Source of the DNA: Pseudomonas cremoricolorata DSM 17059 = NBRC 16634
Lineage (GTDB): Bacteria; Pseudomonadota; Gammaproteobacteria; Pseudomonadales; Pseudomonadaceae
Length of the DNA: 64,000 bases
Assembly (NCBI RefSeq): GCF_000425745.1
Contig: NZ_AUEA01000003.1
Coordinates: 408,036-472,035 of the forward strand
Direction of reading: 5' to 3'
Below the pieces are notes generated by a model, which did no database searches, was not told the DNA's origin, and saw nothing but the letters and a program-made list of their open reading frames with translations. This document shows positions 62,473-64,000 of the stretch, piece by piece. Position 1 is the stretch's first letter; each line of letters begins with the position of its first letter. Position numbers and translations under genes: made by a program.

Positions 62473-64000
62473 CCACATCCCCAGCCCCGCGCGCCGCCGA
62501 AACCGCCATCGCCCCCATCACCGACATCGACCTCGAAGACATCACCGAGGCCGCCAACAACGTCGACCTCTGGTTGCGGCAACTGAGCGACAACCACCTG
62601 ACCCTGGCCACGCTCAAGCAGGCCGCCGACTACGTGCCCATCGCCAACAACATCATGGCGGCGGTGGATGCCGTCAGCGACATCATCGCCCTGGCCGAAA
62701 GCGAGCAGAGCGACCCGCTCGATTGGGTCAGCCTGGCCATCAACCTGATCGGCATCATTCCCGTCCCGCCGGCCCTGGCCTTTGCCCGCAAGAGCTTGAG
62801 GCCCACCCTGCACTTGGTCCGCCAGCAGCTCAAGGCCAACCCCAGGGCGCCTCTTGGCAATGCCCTGGTCACCGTGCTGGCCGGGCACATGAACGCCACG
62901 ATCCTTGGCGAGCTCGAGAACTTCGTCACCCAGGCCCAGGCGCGCCTGCCCGGGCTGCTCGAAGACTGCGCGCAGAGCGGCACGGCGATCATCCTGGCGC
63001 TCGCAGGCGGCATCGAAGATTTTCTGAGCGGTCAGTTGCAGCCCAGCCCGGTGATCCAGGACGAGCACGCGTCCCTGCTCGACACCCTGGTCAGACACGC
63101 GACGCTGCCGCTGGAAGTGGCCACCGTGGCCAGCCTCAATCGCCTGTCCAAACTGCTGCCCACGCACACCCAAAACCTAGGCCTGACCTACGCACACCGC
63201 CTACGCAAACTGGCGACCGAGGTGGCACCGAACCTGCGCAGGCTGGCCAACGCAGACACCCCGCACAGCATTGCCCACCTGCTGTCCATGCTGGCGCAGG
63301 CAGCCAAGCACAAGCGCACCCACCTCTCGATCAACATTCCGCCGACCGGCACCAAGCAGGTCAGGCACGTCACCCGCCAGCAGCAACTGGGCGCCATCGG
63401 CAGGCAGCGCCCGGCGCGGCAGGACCCAGGTGCTGCCAAGAACGGCGCCTGTTCAGGCACCTGCAACTCGATCAGCTTCGCCCGCGGCTCCGAGCAACTG
63501 GTACATACCGACTTCGCCCTGCCAGGGCCGTTTCCCGTGACCTGGAGCCGCAACTACCGCTCCAGCCAGGCGGCCCTGGACGACGGCCCGCTGGGCGCGC
63601 GCTGGATCACCCCCTTCACCGTATTCTTCCAAGGCATCGAAAACACCCTGCGCCACCAGGCCGCCGATGGCCGCAGCCATGACTACCCGCTGCCCAAGGT
63701 GGGCAAGTTCCACCATGACCCGGTCGAGGACATCGTCCTGGTGCGCACCGGCGAGCGCACGCTGTCACTGGCCCGGGGCTACCGGCTCGAAGAATGTTAC
63801 GAGCAGGTCGGTGATCGCTTCCGCCTCTGGGCCATCCGCCAGCGCGGCGGCGCGTGTATCGCGCTGCATTACGAGCACAGCCATCAGGGCGTGCAGGTGC
63901 TCTCTGACCTGCTCACCTACCAGGACGAGCGCCTGCACCAGCATATCCACACGCGCCTCGACGCCAGCGGCCGCATCGAAAGCCTGTGGTCGATGCACGA
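62469..64000 (+). CDS. Rhs-family T6SS effector, 5' part
   Basis: The frame opens in the ATGA overlap with vgrG and stays open to the window edge (510 codons seen). Residues 1-320 are mainly helical with two hydrophobic stretches (SLAINLIGIIPVPPALAFA, GTAIILALAGG). A cysteine-containing joint GACSGTCNSISFARGSEQLV near 327 starts the Rhs region, followed by FALPGPFPVTWSRNYRSSQA and WITPFTVFF, the usual first strands of the Rhs cage. There is no PAAR motif in the seen part. A C-terminal toxin and an immunity gene are expected beyond the edge. Loading onto the adjacent VgrG is likely. Confidence 0.9.
   Translation, partial: MTTSPAPRAAETAIAPITDIDLEDITEAANNVDLWLRQLSDNHLTLATLKQAADYVPIANNIMAAVDAVSDIIALAESEQSDPLDWVSLAINLIGIIPVPPALAFARKSLRPTLHLVRQQLKANPRAPLGNALVTVLAGHMNATILGELENFVTQAQARLPGLLEDCAQSGTAIILALAGGIEDFLSGQLQPSPVIQDEHASLLDTLVRHATLPLEVATVASLNRLSKLLPTHTQNLGLTYAHRLRKLATEVAPNLRRLANADTPHSIAHLLSMLAQAAKHKRTHLSINIPPTGTKQVRHVTRQQQLGAIGRQRPARQDPGAAKNGACSGTCNSISFARGSEQLVHTDFALPGPFPVTWSRNYRSSQAALDDGPLGARWITPFTVFFQGIENTLRHQAADGRSHDYPLPKVGKFHHDPVEDIVLVRTGERTLSLARGYRLEECYEQVGDRFRLWAIRQRGGACIALHYEHSHQGVQVLSDLLTYQDERLHQHIHTRLDASGRIESLWSMH

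Noticed and set aside
62168..63682. 504-codon plus-strand open frame across the vgrG/rhs junction
   Set aside because: It is out of frame with both vgrG and the Rhs gene; its product is Arg/Pro/Gln/His-rich. The true Rhs frame starts at 62469 and shows Rhs motifs.

Overview
The window looks like the chromosome of a fluorescent-type Pseudomonas, probably of the P. putida group. It is GC-rich with dense, mostly ATGA-coupled operons. It carries Pseudomonas hallmarks: an OprD-family porin, a signal-peptide-bearing malate:quinone oxidoreductase, a RIO-like kinase, a DUF2986 small protein, a P. putida-type REP sequence and NspC with its dehydrogenase. A complete zeaxanthin-glucoside carotenoid cluster points to a yellow-pigmented species. 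No rRNA, tRNA, CRISPR array, transposase or integrase was seen.

Layout. 1-4923: tail of a DJ-1/PfpI protein; a lone receiver domain; an RsbQ-like alpha/beta hydrolase overlapping a PAS histidine kinase and a 76-residue protein; a zinc alcohol dehydrogenase coupled to a tail-anchored hypothetical. 5081-6937: nitroreductase divergent from a LysR regulator. 7096-13397: DUF4142 protein, small membrane protein, Gfo/Idh/MocA oxidoreductase, RIO kinase, ProP-like osmolyte permease, TorF-like porin. 13470-17510: mqo, then a radical SAM/TIGR03915 DNA-repair pair behind a near-perfect LexA box. 17554-24985: carotenoid genes, with crtE on the minus strand divergent from fni-crtX-crtY-crtI-crtB, and convergent crtZ overlapping the end of crtB. 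25227-31356: a DUF1624 membrane protein, then a cobalamin riboswitch leading into a binding-protein/permease/ATPase/pseudoazurin/OprD operon.

31648-43999: the nspC and carboxynorspermidine dehydrogenase pair, an unrecognised zinc-ribbon protein, a CHASE4-PAS-GGDEF-EAL protein, a histidine phosphatase, an OsmC-YcaO fusion, a BCCT transporter and a TetR repressor. 44111-53634: one long siderophore-import operon divergent from the TetR gene, with two exporter-type ABC half transporters, two FecCD permeases, an ATPase, a binding lipoprotein and a TonB receptor. 53720-57486: a run of very small genes plus a soluble PAS-PAS chemoreceptor-like protein. 57650-64000: an auxiliary type VI secretion module with tssF, vgrG and a large Rhs gene that runs off the window.

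How the genes work together. CrtE, Fni, CrtB, CrtI, CrtY, CrtZ and CrtX form a full route from C5 precursors to glucosylated zeaxanthin. The divergent crtE/fni promoter region holds an inverted TGTACA repeat like those bound by light-sensing LitR/CarH regulators. The 44-54 kb operon provides outer-membrane, periplasmic and inner-membrane steps of siderophore import. TssF (baseplate), VgrG (spike) and Rhs (probable effector) form a T6SS delivery set, and tssF and vgrG share a conserved upstream element. The strongest leads for new biology are the hydrolase/kinase sensor module, the B12-controlled operon with a copper protein, the SOS-controlled radical SAM pair, the shared element ahead of the T6SS genes and the unrecognised zinc-ribbon protein.
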